A DNA stretch of 64,000 nucleotides from Thermus caldilimi (GTDB lineage Bacteria; Deinococcota; Deinococci; Deinococcales; Thermaceae), in assembly GCF_004684245.1 (NCBI RefSeq), contig NZ_CP038452.1, positions 1,288,796 through 1,352,795 on the forward strand. The letters are read 5' to 3'. Both the position numbers and the translations under genes were made by a program. Numbering within the stretch: position 1 is the stretch's first letter; each line of letters starts with the position of its first letter. Positions 17,014-24,234 of this stretch are shown in pieces. A model generated the notes under the pieces. It saw nothing but the letters and a program-made list of their open reading frames with translations, ran no database searches and had not been told where the DNA came from.

Positions 17014-18548
17014 CCCCAAGCCGGGAGGAGCTCTGGGAACGCCTTAAGGAGCCCCTGGACCTCCTGGTGATCGGGGGCGGGGCCACGGGGGCCGGGGTGT
17101 TGTGGGAGGCCACCTTAAGGGGCCTAAGGGCGGCCTTGGTGGAGGCGGGGGACTTCGGGGCGGGGACCAGCAGCCGCTCCACCAAGCTCCTCCACGGGGG
17201 GGTGCGCTACCTGGAGCTGGCGGTGCGGCACCGGGACCCCAGGCAGCTTCGCCTGGTGCGGGACGCCCTTAAGGAGAGGAGGGTGGTGATGGAGCTCGCC
17301 CCCCACCTGGCCAGGCCCTTAACCCTTCTCACCCCCCTCTTCCGCCCCCTGGAGATCCCCTACTATGGGCTCGGCCTCAAGCTCTACGACCTGTTGGCGG
17401 GAAGGAGGCGACTGGCCCCAAGCCGCTACGCTCCTCCCAAGGAGGTGCAGACCCTCTTCCCCGGCCTTCCCCCCACCCTGGGGGGCATCCTCTACCAGGA
17501 TGGGCAGTTCGCCGACTACCGCCTGAACCTGGCCCTCATCCTCTCCGCTATCGGGCGGGGGGCGGTGGCCCTGAACCACGCCGAGGCCACGGGTTTCCTC
17601 CTGAAGGGGGGAAGGGTAAGGGGGGCGGTGGTGCGGGACCGGCTCACGGGGAAGGAGGTGGAGGTCTACGCCAAGGCGGTGGTGAACGCCACCGGCCCCC
17701 AGGCGGACCGGGTGCGCCACCTCCTCGACCCCCATCTTCCCCCCCTCCTCACCCCTTCCAACGGGACCCACTTGGTCCTGGACTACCCCTTGCGGGTGGG
17801 CCTCCTCCTGCCCCGGACCCGGGACAGCCGGGTCCTCTTCCTCCTGCCTTGGCAGGGCCGGGCCCTTCTGGGCACCACCGACCTCCCCGCTGAGGCCACC
17901 GCCTGCCCCCTGCCCCGGGAGGAGGAGGTGGCCTACCTCCTGGAGGAGGTAAGGCCCTACCTGGGGGATCTCTCGGGCCGGGTCCTGGCCGCCTGGGCGG
18001 GCCTGAGGCCCCTGGTGGGGAAGGGGGAGACGAGGCTTTTGGTGCGGGACCACCTCATCCTGGAGGAACAGGGCCTTTACACCCTCACCGGGGGCAAGTG
18101 GACCACCTTCCGCCTCATGGCCCTGGACCTCCTGGAGCGCCTGGCAAAAGACCTCTCCCTGCCCCTTCCCCCCTCGGAGAGCCACCGCACCCCCCTCCTG
18201 GGGGCAGGGCCCAGGCCTCCCCTGCCCCTGCCGGAGGGGGTGGCCGAACACCTCTACGCCCACTACGGCACCCTGGCCCTCGAGGTGGCCGCCTTGGGGG
18301 ATAAGCCCCTTCTCCCCGGGCTTCCCTACCTGGAGGGGGAGGTGGTGTGGGCGGTGAGGGAGGAGCTTGCCCAAAAGCCCCTGGATGTCCTGGCCCGCAG
18401 GATGGGCCTGGCCCTTCTGGACCGGAAGCGGGCGGAGGAAGCCCTGCCCCGGGTGGGGGACCTCATGGCCCCTCTCCTGGGCTGGGGGGAGGAGGCGAGG
18501 CAGGCCCAGCTGGAGGAGGCTAGGCGGGCCCTACCGGGGCTGTGCTAG
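17010..18548 (+). CDS. glpD: aerobic glycerol-3-phosphate dehydrogenase (FAD)
   Basis: 512 residues. The FAD-binding motif is near the N-terminus ([20 protein letters not shown]), followed by [20 protein letters not shown], the GlpD signature. The C-terminal GlpD domain contains [17 protein letters not shown]. The enzyme oxidises glycerol-3-phosphate to dihydroxyacetone phosphate and passes electrons to the quinone pool at the membrane. The ATG is inside GGATGA with the glpK stop; a longer upstream frame lacks family similarity and was rejected. Last gene of the operon. Confidence 0.92.
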   Translation: MTPSREELWERLKEPLDLLVIGGGATGAGVLWEATLRGLRAALVEAGDFGAGTSSRSTKLLHGGVRYLELAVRHRDPRQLRLVRDALKERRVVMELAPHLARPLTLLTPLFRPLEIPYYGLGLKLYDLLAGRRRLAPSRYAPPKEVQTLFPGLPPTLGGILYQDGQFADYRLNLALILSAIGRGAVALNHAEATGFLLKGGRVRGAVVRDRLTGKEVEVYAKAVVNATGPQADRVRHLLDPHLPPLLTPSNGTHLVLDYPLRVGLLLPRTRDSRVLFLLPWQGRALLGTTDLPAEATACPLPREEEVAYLLEEVRPYLGDLSGRVLAAWAGLRPLVGKGETRLLVRDHLILEEQGLYTLTGGKWTTFRLMALDLLERLAKDLSLPLPPSESHRTPLLGAGPRPPLPLPEGVAEHLYAHYGTLALEVAALGDKPLLPGLPYLEGEVVWAVREELAQKPLDVLARRMGLALLDRKRAEEALPRVGDLMAPLLGWGEEARQAQLEEARRALPGLC

Positions 18549-18729
18549 AGGAAAACAGGGGCAATCTCTCTGCGCAGCCCGGACGCAACGGGTGCTCTAC
18601 CGTTACCTTAGCTTCACCAAAGCAGGAACCCCGTTAAAATCCTTCCGCAACCCGGGGATGGCGGAAAGTCAAGTCGCGATTTTTGTGGGTTTCTCTTCCA
18701 CACCCTAGAGCGGGGCCATGTCCATGTAA
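18549..18729. other. intergenic region before IS4; no gene seen
   Basis: 181 bases between glpD and the IS4 left end. I see no coding potential and no strong terminator. The last bases, TGTAA (18725-18729), are the left copy of the IS4 target duplication. Confidence 0.5.
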
Positions 18730-18809
18730 CTCAAAACTTGCACTTATCCACCCCCCGCATACCCATGCGCCAGGGGACCACTTGAAAAGGGCCGCCCGGT
18801 TCCCTTCGG

Positions 18810-19973
18810 ATGAAGGGTGCCATGCACCAGACGGCCCAAGCTCTACTCTGGACCCTCCTGGCCCTCCTGCCAACCCCCCACCTCCGGGAGTCCCTCAAAG
18901 CGCTTCTTCTCCTCCTTCTCACCGGCCACGGCAAGGCCAGGCCCCAGCACAGCAAGACCAAGTCCCCTTCTTGCTTACGCAAATCTGTTTGCCCTACGGG
19001 CAAAGCAACCGCCCTCTCCCGCTTCCTCAACCGCTATCCCTGGCCCACCCGCGCCCTCATCCGCCTGGCTCGCAAGAAGGCCCAGGAAACCCTCCACCGG
19101 GCCAGGCCCAGGCGGGGGCCCAAGCCCAGGCTCCTGGTGGTCCTGGACCTGGTCACCCTGGAGAAGCGGGGCCTCTTCCCCGCCTTGCCCCTCTCCTTTT
19201 TCCACGGCAAGTGGGGGCTCCACCTGGTGGTGCTCTATCTGGTGCTGGGAGAGCTGCGCATCCCCTGGGCCTACCGGGTGTGGCGGGGGAAGGGGGAGAA
19301 GGCCCTTTCCCTCCTTGCCCTGCGTCTTCTGGCCTCCCTGCCCCCCTGGATGCGCAAGTCCTTCCACCTTCGGGTGGTGGCCGATGCTGCCTTCGGCACC
19401 GCCCGGTTTCTTGTGGGGGTGCGGGGGTTGGGTCTGGAAGCGGTGGTGGGGATGCGGCGGGACCGAAAGACGCGGGAGGGGCTTCCCCTCTTTGGGCTCA
19501 GACGGCAGGGGAGCCGGGTGCACCTGCGGGGACTTCCCTTTCCCGTGTGGGTGAGCTGGTACCGCTATCCCTTACCCGGGGGAGGGTGGGAGTGGCGGTA
19601 CGTGGTGGCCACCTTTCCCGCGGGGCCACGGACTGTGCTGGTGTGGGGGCGGCGGCGGTTTACCATTGAGCACTTCTTCCGCACGGTAAAGAGCGAGTTT
19701 TCCCTGGGGCGTTTTGGGCAGCGGACGGCCTTGGGGGTGCATCGGTTTCTGGTGTTGTCCTTCCTGGCTTACCTGCTGGCCCACTGGGTGAGGCTAGCTC
19801 CAGACGGGAGAGGTCTTTCTTGGCGGGAGGCTGGGTGGGCAGCGGTGCGCCTGCTTCTGCCGGAGGTGGTCTTGCGGGTCCTTATGGCCGAGCTGGGGGC
19901 TTTGGGTCTTTGGCCTCCGCCTGCGGGGGGAAGGGGGTGTTCATGCAGGGTATTCGGGAGGTGCAAGTTTTGA
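18810..19973 (+). CDS. IS4-family transposase (DDE)
   Basis: 387 residues. Catalytic acids are recognisable: Asp in LLVVLDLVTLEKRG, Asp in LRVVADAAFGTARF, and Glu in the IS4-type block FTIEHFFRTVKSEFSLGRFG. Around residues 52-65 there is an odd insertion (CLRKSVCPTGKAT) between KTKSPS and ALSRFLNRYPW, encoded by a hairpin sequence at 18971-19010. Relatives by inference read straight through. The frame is kept, so the protein may still work. The stop overlaps the right terminal repeat. Confidence 0.85.
   Translation: MKGAMHQTAQALLWTLLALLPTPHLRESLKALLLLLLTGHGKARPQHSKTKSPSCLRKSVCPTGKATALSRFLNRYPWPTRALIRLARKKAQETLHRARPRRGPKPRLLVVLDLVTLEKRGLFPALPLSFFHGKWGLHLVVLYLVLGELRIPWAYRVWRGKGEKALSLLALRLLASLPPWMRKSFHLRVVADAAFGTARFLVGVRGLGLEAVVGMRRDRKTREGLPLFGLRRQGSRVHLRGLPFPVWVSWYRYPLPGGGWEWRYVVATFPAGPRTVLVWGRRRFTIEHFFRTVKSEFSLGRFGQRTALGVHRFLVLSFLAYLLAHWVRLAPDGRGLSWREAGWAAVRLLLPEVVLRVLMAELGALGLWPPPAGGRGCSCRVFGRCKF
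18985..19010 (+). repeat. variant hairpin insertion in the IS4 transposase
   Basis: Stem TTTGCCC/GGGCAAA with loop TAC on the plus strand, embedded in about 40 bases that appear inserted into the transposase gene in phase. Same as 8052-8076 in the other copy. Confidence 0.45.
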
Positions 19974-19979
19974 GTGTAA

Positions 19980-20336
19980 CGCCTGAATGCCCATTCCTCT
20001 TTGGGGCCCCTACCCCCAATGAACCGCTGTGACCCTGAACCCACATTCCGCACCCCTCCCACCTTCCCGTAGGATTTCGGGGTGGCAGAGACTCCCGACC
20101 TGCAGGTGTACGACCTCGGCCACCTGGGCCTGGTGGCCGGCATCCTGGACCGCATCGGATTGGTATCCCTGGTGGACAGGCGGGTAGGTCCCCGCCCGGG
20201 GGAGAAGGTGAGCACGGGGGTTGCCCTGAAGGCCGCGGTCCTCAACGCCCTGGGCTTCCTCTCCTCCCCCCTTTACCTCTTCGGTCACTTCTGGGAGGAC
20301 ATCACCCCGGACCTCCTCAACGACGACCGCATGGGG
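19980..20336 (+). pseudogene. IS1634-type transposase (DUF4277), 5' fragment
   Basis: GTG 20082 starts MAETPDLQVYDLGHLGLVAG, followed by PGEKVSTGVALKAAVLNALG and DITPDLLNDDRMG. This is the DUF4277 N-terminal domain of IS1634-type transposases. The frame is cut after about 84 residues by IS3 element B (left end 20336-20337). The 100 bases before it probably hold the IS left end, but its terminal repeat cannot be confirmed since the right end is not in the window. Confidence 0.7.
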
Positions 20337-20531
20337 GATACGCGCCCTCTAGACTAAACGCCCAGTAGAAGTTAGGCTGAGGGTCAAGGGGGACAGGATG
20401 AAGAAAGCCAAGCCGCTAACGCCACAGGTAAAGTTTCAGATCGCTCTGGAAGTCGTGAAAGGGGAGAGAAGCGCCGTGGAGATTGCCCGCGCGTACGGCA
20501 TCCACCCCAACACCGTGTACAAGTACCGGGG

Positions 20532-20553
20532 TCACGGGCAAAGCCCGTAGCTT
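20532..20553 (+). repeat. small hairpin repeat, copy 4b
   Basis: Stem ACGGGC/GCCCGT, loop AAA, then AGCTT. A 27-base in-phase insertion into OrfA that carries TAG. Confidence 0.75.
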
Positions 20554-20636
20554 GTTGAGCTCATGACCAAAGGAGCCTCTCTCTTTTCCGAGAAGACCCC
20601 GGAGAAGGAGTACGAGAAGAAGATCCGCGAGTTGGG

Positions 20637-20658
20637 TCAGCCCCGAGGGGGCTATCTT
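20637..20658 (+). repeat. small hairpin repeat, copy 9b
   Basis: Stem AGCCCC/GGGGCT, loop GAG, then ATCTT. Lies between direct copies of TTGGG; 24 bases added in phase to OrfA. Confidence 0.75.
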
Positions 20659-20709
20659 GGGCAGCTCATTGGGAAAAAAGAGGTGGAGATCGCCCTCCTA
20701 AAAAAGCCC

Positions 20710-20727
20710 AAGCTACGCTGTGCGTGA
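20710..20727 (-). repeat. small hairpin repeat, copy 6b
   Basis: Minus-strand orientation: stem ACGC/GCGT, loop ACA, then AGCTT. Supplies the OrfA stop codon. Confidence 0.75.
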
Positions 20728-20794
20728 CCCTAGGGCAGGGGAGGTAGCCAAGATGCCTGTTGGGGAGCGCATCGCCTTGGCCAAGCAAGCCTGG

Positions 20795-20816
20795 AACATA
20801 GCCGCAAGGCGGCTGA
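20795..20816 (-). repeat. small hairpin repeat, copy 10b
   Basis: Minus-strand orientation: stem AGCCGC/GCGGCT, loop CTT, then ATGTT. In-phase insertion in OrfB. Confidence 0.75.
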
Positions 20817-21098
20817 CGGCTCAAGGGCTGGCTCCCCTGCCCAGGATCCTGAGTGCTCTAGACATCTCCCGGGCCACCTGGTACTACTACGGCCGGCAGA
20901 AGGTAGAGGCTGATAGGAAGAGGGAGGAAGAGGACCAGAAGACCCTGGCTCTGATCACCCAGGTGCTGCAGGAGCACCCCCGGTACGGCTACCGCCGGAT
21001 CCAGGAGGAGCTGAAACGGAAGGGGATGCGGGTCAATGGCAAGCGCATCCGCCGGCTACTGAACGACTTCCACCTGGCTTTGAAGCGGGGCCTGAGGG

Positions 21099-21116
21099 TC
21101 ACGCGCAGCGTAGCTT
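21099..21116 (+). repeat. small hairpin repeat, copy 5b
   Basis: Stem ACGC/GCGT, loop GCA, then AGCTT. Adds VTRSVAC in phase to OrfB. Confidence 0.75.
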
Positions 21117-21225
21117 GCAACCCAAACCCAACCCTCTCCTAGAGATTGTGCTTCTTGCGGGAGAGCGGGCAGACCTCCGGGCTTCCCTCTTGCGGGAAAG
21201 GGAACCCAAGCCCTTTGAACTGCAG

Positions 21226-21243
21226 AACCTACGCTTCGCGTGA
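21226..21243 (-). repeat. small hairpin repeat, copy 7b
   Basis: Minus-strand orientation: stem ACGC/GCGT, loop GAA, then AGGTT. Breaks the OrfB frame and adds a TGA. Confidence 0.75.
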
Positions 21244-21307
21244 CGTACACCGACTTCACCCTGCTGCCCTACGGAGGAGGCAAGGTTTGGTTTCTGCCCA
21301 TTCTGGG

Positions 21308-21325
21308 TCAGCCGCAGGCTATCTT
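21308..21325 (+). repeat. small hairpin repeat, copy 3b
   Basis: Stem AGCC/GGCT, loop GCA, then ATCTT. Breaks the OrfB frame after WFLPILG. Confidence 0.75.
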
Positions 21326-21793
21326 GCCCATACCACCCGCGCGGTGCTGGCCTGGGGGATGGGGCCTTCCCCTACGGCGGAGCTGGCCCTGGGGGTATGG
21401 GATGGGGCCAAGGAGCGGATTCTCAGGGAAACGGGCCGGGAGCCCTGGGCTCTCATCCACCACGACCAGGGGGGAGCTTTTCTGAGCCACGAGTGGGTGG
21501 GGAAGCTTCTTCTGGAGGACGGGCAGAGGGTTTCGTATAGCCTGATGGGGCCGAGGGGGAACCCGGTGGTGGAGTCCTTCTTCTCCCGCTTTAAGGGGGA
21601 GAACCGGGACCTCTTCCTGGAAGCCCGAACGCTAGAGGAGCTGAAGGGGGTGATTGCGGAACGGATCAGATACTACCACGAGGGACGGCTGCACTCGGGG
21701 CTGGGATACCGGACCCCGGAAGAGGCTTTGCGGGAGGCTTTGGGGGCTTCCCATGGCAAAGAGACAGGAGGAGTTCAAAATTAGGGGCGCACA

Positions 21794-21969
21794 TCACACC
21801 ACGGGCCTGGATGCAGTGATCAACGTGGTGGCCTTCAGTTACGGCCAGAGGGAGCAGGTGTACTGAAGCCCTACCCCATCGCTAAGGGCTGACCCCCGGG
21901 CAAGTCCTGGGAGTTGCCTTCAGGAGGTCGAGAAGCCGGGGAGTTGTCACTCAGCTGGGAACCGGCTCC
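21794..21969. other. IS flank; short unidentified open frame end
   Basis: After the IS end the frame reads TTGLDAVINVVAFSYGQREQ-VY and stops at 21865. I cannot assign it; it may be the tail of a gene or IS lost by deletion. From 21866 to 21969 I see nothing. Confidence 0.3.
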
Positions 21970-22344
21970 TTAAACCTGGATCACGAATCTTCCGTAGGAG
22001 GCCAGCGCTTGATCCGCACTCATCAACCTCACCCCCTCCACCATGGCTTGGGCCAGCAGAATGCGGTCGAAGGGGTCGCGATGATGCCACGGCAGGCTTT
22101 GGACCGCCATGGCGTGCACTGGTGTGATGGGGAGATGGGTGAACCCCTCTTCCTCCACCACCTCCACGAAACCCTCCGGCATCCGCAGTTTGCCCAGAGA
22201 AGCCTTTACGGCAAGCTCCCAGGTGGTTGCGGCACTCACGAATACCTGGTCGGCCCCCTCAATCAACCGGCGGGCCCTGCGGCTCAGCCTTCGGTCATCG
22301 GAAAGCCACCACAGCACGATGTGACTATCGAGAAGTAGGTTCAA
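21970..22344 (-). CDS. vapC: VapC-type PIN-domain toxin
   Basis: 124 residues with PIN-domain features: LLLDSHIVLWWL (first Asp, residue 6), VSAATTWELAVKASLGKL (Glu in the WE pair), and HHRDPFDRILLAQAMVEG with a later SAD (third acid). VapC toxins are Mg-dependent ribonucleases that cut tRNA or rRNA and are held inactive by the partner antitoxin. The start lies 20 bases inside the antitoxin gene, so the pair is coupled. All key acids are present, so it should be active. Confidence 0.85.
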   Translation of the reverse strand: MNLLLDSHIVLWWLSDDRRLSRRARRLIEGADQVFVSAATTWELAVKASLGKLRMPEGFVEVVEEEGFTHLPITPVHAMAVQSLPWHHRDPFDRILLAQAMVEGVRLMSADQALASYGRFVIQV

Positions 22345-22606
22345 CCGGACCTTCCTCCATCATCCGGGCAATCTCGGCGTTGGGTTCATCGAAGTCCGGG
22401 GCGATCCAGACCTTCCCTTTCCAGACTCCTGGAACCCGCTTGGGCTTGGGAGGGGTGTCGGGCGGCACCAGCTTGGCCACCACCCGCCCATACCGCCCAA
22501 TAAGGATGACCTCGCCTCGCTCAACCCGCTGCACCAACCGGGAGAGCTGGGCCTTAGCCTCGGCAATGTTGACCAGTTTCTTGTTCCGATCCGCCGTTCT
22601 AGGCAT
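22325..22606 (-). CDS. vapB: VapB/Phd-type antitoxin
   Basis: 93 residues. The N-terminal Phd/YefM-like DNA-binding region (KKLVNIAEAKAQLSRLVQRV and GEVILIGRYGRVVAKLVP) is followed by a C-terminal toxin-binding tail with PGVWKGKVWIAPDFDEP. I used ATG 22606; the frame also opens with TTG six bases earlier. GGGAGGGGAG gives a ribosome binding site. It represses its own promoter in related systems (family knowledge). Confidence 0.85.
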   Translation of the reverse strand: MPRTADRNKKLVNIAEAKAQLSRLVQRVERGEVILIGRYGRVVAKLVPPDTPPKPKRVPGVWKGKVWIAPDFDEPNAEIARMMEEGPVEPTSR

Positions 22607-22627
22607 CAGCAATCTCCCCTCCCTCTA

Positions 22628-22657
22628 AGGATAGAAGACATAACCATAGTTGGTCAA
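22628..22657 (-). promoter_or_regulatory. vapBC promoter
   Basis: Minus strand: -35 TTGACC (22652-22657), 18-base spacer, -10 TATCCT (22628-22633), 22 bases before the vapB ATG. Confidence 0.55.
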
Positions 22658-22674
22658 TTTTTTGAACCCCTCTT

Positions 22675-23530
22675 TCAGCGTCCTCCCGGCCACCTATGGA
22701 AGAGGGTGTAGCTCCGGATGAGGTGGTGCTGGGTCTGTAGGTAAGCGCACCGCGCCTCCACCCGCTCCCAAAGCTCCTCCTCCGTCTGCACCTGCCCGTT
22801 GGCCACCACCGCATCCACCAGGGACCACACCCGCTCCACCGGCTGCAGCTCGGGAGAATAGGGGGGTAGGAATACCAGACCCACCCCTTCAGGCACCCGC
22901 AGCTTGGGAGAGATGGGCCACCCTGCCCGGTCTAAAACCACCAAGACCACCTTCCCGCCCCTCGGGCCCGGGCAAACGCCTCCAGAACCACCCCCAAGCT
23001 TTCCGTGTCCACCGAAGGCAATAGACAGTGCTCGTTCTCCCCCGTGCTGGGCCGCACGAAGGTGTAGATGTAAAGCCAAATGTAGCGGGGCCTCTCCCAG
23101 ACCAGGGGGGGCTTGCCCCGCAGGGCCCACACCCGGCGGCGGATGGGCTTCAGGCCCAGGCGGTGGGCAAGCTACGCTGGCGCGTGACCGTCGAAGGCCC
23201 ACAGTTCTACGAGAAGCCAAGGGAAGAGGTAGTGTAGAAGGACCAGGGTCAGGAGGAGCTTTTTTAAACCCCTCCCCCACCTCCGGGTCCTGCTCCCGGT
23301 GCCGGGGGTGTAAGGGGGCAAAGCCCAGCTTCTTCATCCAGCTCCAGGCCCGCCTGGGGTCCACAGGGCGCCCCAGCCTCTCGGAAAGCCACTCCGCGGC
23401 GAGGGCCTGCCAGCGGGCTCGTTCCACTGGGTCCTCTGTTTCCCTGGTAGAGGGCGTGAAGGTTGTCGGAGTGGGGAGGGTTCTTCAGCTCCAGCCTGGG
23501 GCGGCGTTGGTGTTTGGCCAGGTGCATGAT
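22675..23530 (-). pseudogene. IS630-family transposase, multiply frameshifted
   Basis: Pieces in several frames make one IS630-like protein: WLSERLGRPVDPRRAWSWMK (N-terminal region), FPWLLVELWAFDG (first catalytic Asp), KPIRRRVWALRGKPPLVWER, YIYTFVRPSTGENEHCLLPS, then GKVVLVVLDRAGWPISPKL (second Asp) and FLPPYSPELQPVERVWSLVD (Glu region, the IS630 signature). A hairpin repeat at 23169-23187 inserts 24 bases with an in-phase TAG directly after the first Asp block. At least two further frame changes exist. No terminal repeats were identified. Confidence 0.75.
23169..23187 (-). repeat. small hairpin repeat, copy 8 (in IS630)
   Basis: Minus strand: stem ACGC/GCGT, loop GCCA, then AGCTT followed by G. 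In the transposase phase it reads GHAPA, TAG, LA. Confidence 0.75.
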
Positions 23531-23562
23531 CCCATCCTAGTGGATGGGGTCATGGGGAGTTC

Positions 23563-24225
23563 TTATAAGGCCTCCCGCCACTTTTCCGCTTCGGCTAGAA
23601 CTGCCGCCACCCGCTCCCGCAGACCATAAAGATCTATGGAGACCTCCCCCTGAGCAAAGCGCTCCCGGAGAGCCTCCTCCCGCCCCGCCCGCTCCTTCGC
23701 TTTTTGCAAAACCTCCCGGATCCGCTCCCTGCGCACCACCACCACCCCATCCCCATCCAAGACTAGGTAGTCCCCGAGGCGCACCTCCACCCCAGCCACT
23801 CGTACAGGCCGACCCAGCCCCAAAACTGTTTCCCGCCTGGCCCCTTTGGGGCTGAGGAAGCGGGCCCAAACGGGCAGGCACAAGGACTTCAAAGCATCGG
23901 CATCCCGCACCGCTCCATCCACCAGAAGGGCCACCGCCCCCTGGGTCTTGGCCTGGGTCGCCAGAAGTTCTCCCACCAGGGCCACGGGTTCGGGCTGAGG
24001 CATGGCTACCACCAGGACCTCGCCCGGGCGCAGGGCGGCCATGGCCGCATGCACAGCCAGGTTATCCCCCTGGGCGCAGAGGACGGGAAAGGCAGGCCCC
24101 GCCGCCTTGGCCCCCTCGGGTAAGCGCAGGAAGGAGGCTTCCAGCAGACCCTCCCGCCCCCCTGCTTCGTAGACCGTAGCCGTGCCCAGTCGGACCAGTT
24201 CTAAGACCTCCTCAGGCGTCAGCAT
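23563..24225 (-). CDS. RraA-like class II aldolase, GalC/LigK-type (4-carboxy-4-hydroxy-2-oxoadipate aldolase)
   Basis: 220 residues. RraA/HMG-aldolase fold motifs: GDNLAVHAAMAALRPGEVLV, VDGAVRDADALKSL (the conserved G-x-R-D) and GDYLVLDGDGVVVVR. The family members GalC, LigK and ProA split 4-carboxy-4-hydroxy-2-oxoadipate into pyruvate and oxaloacetate. RraA proteins lacking catalysis look similar, but the direct neighbour here is a GalB-like hydratase, which supplies that substrate. ATG 24225 has AGGAGG five bases upstream and is preferred to GTG 24231. Last gene of a minus-strand operon. Confidence 0.75.
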   Translation of the reverse strand: MLTPEEVLELVRLGTATVYEAGGREGLLEASFLRLPEGAKAAGPAFPVLCAQGDNLAVHAAMAALRPGEVLVVAMPQPEPVALVGELLATQAKTQGAVALLVDGAVRDADALKSLCLPVWARFLSPKGARRETVLGLGRPVRVAGVEVRLGDYLVLDGDGVVVVRRERIREVLQKAKERAGREEALRERFAQGEVSIDLYGLRERVAAVLAEAEKWREAL

Positions 24226-24234
24226 TTCCACCTC

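Larger units (their letters stand above)
18730..19974 (+). mobile_element. IS4-family insertion sequence, complete
   Basis: 1,245 bp with 14-bp perfect terminal inverted repeats (CTCAAAACTTGCAC at 18730-18743, complement at 19961-19974). It is flanked by 5-bp direct repeats TGTAA (18725-18729 and 19975-19979), a proper target duplication, so this is a simple insertion. The truncated copy at 7499-8334 is otherwise almost identical. Confidence 0.9.
20398..20727 (+). pseudogene. IS3-family OrfA with in-frame amber codon (element B copy 2)
   Basis: Identical to the copy at 7107-7436. It reads 50 residues to a TAG at 20548, then continues in the same phase to TGA 20725. The amber codon and the eight extra codons near 20637 lie in hairpin repeats. 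Removing them would give a normal OrfA of about 93 residues whose A-rich end (CTAAAAAAG, 20699-20706) is a typical -1 frameshift site. Confidence 0.8.
20720..21784 (+). pseudogene. IS3-family OrfB, broken (element B copy 2)
   Basis: Open stretches 20720-21142 and 21146-21784 together hold the helix-turn-helix region (SALDISRATWYYYGRQK), HPRYGYRRIQEELKRKG, and the integrase core (YTDFTLLPYGGGKVWFL, first Asp; ALIHHDQGGAFLSHEWV, second Asp; NPVVESFFSRFKGENR, Glu). The frame breaks at three places: the hairpins at 21226 and 21308, and a base change near 21136. The hairpins at 20795 and 21099 are in phase. No product is expected without recoding. Confidence 0.8.
20337..21793 (+). mobile_element. 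IS3-family element B, copy 2 (riddled with hairpin repeats)
   Basis: The inverted duplicate of 6041-7497, with the same seven hairpin insertions. Short imperfect terminal repeats (GATACGCGCCC at the left; GATGTGCGCCC on the complement of the right end). It is inserted in the IS1634-type transposase gene. After 21793 the sequence does not continue that gene recognisably, so material was lost on the right side. Confidence 0.85.

Noticed and set aside
6041-21793. Idea that recombination between the two IS3 copies swapped flanks of one original insertion
   Set aside because: Exchanging the flanks does not restore either the IS4 or the IS1634-type gene, so a simple inversion does not explain the junctions.
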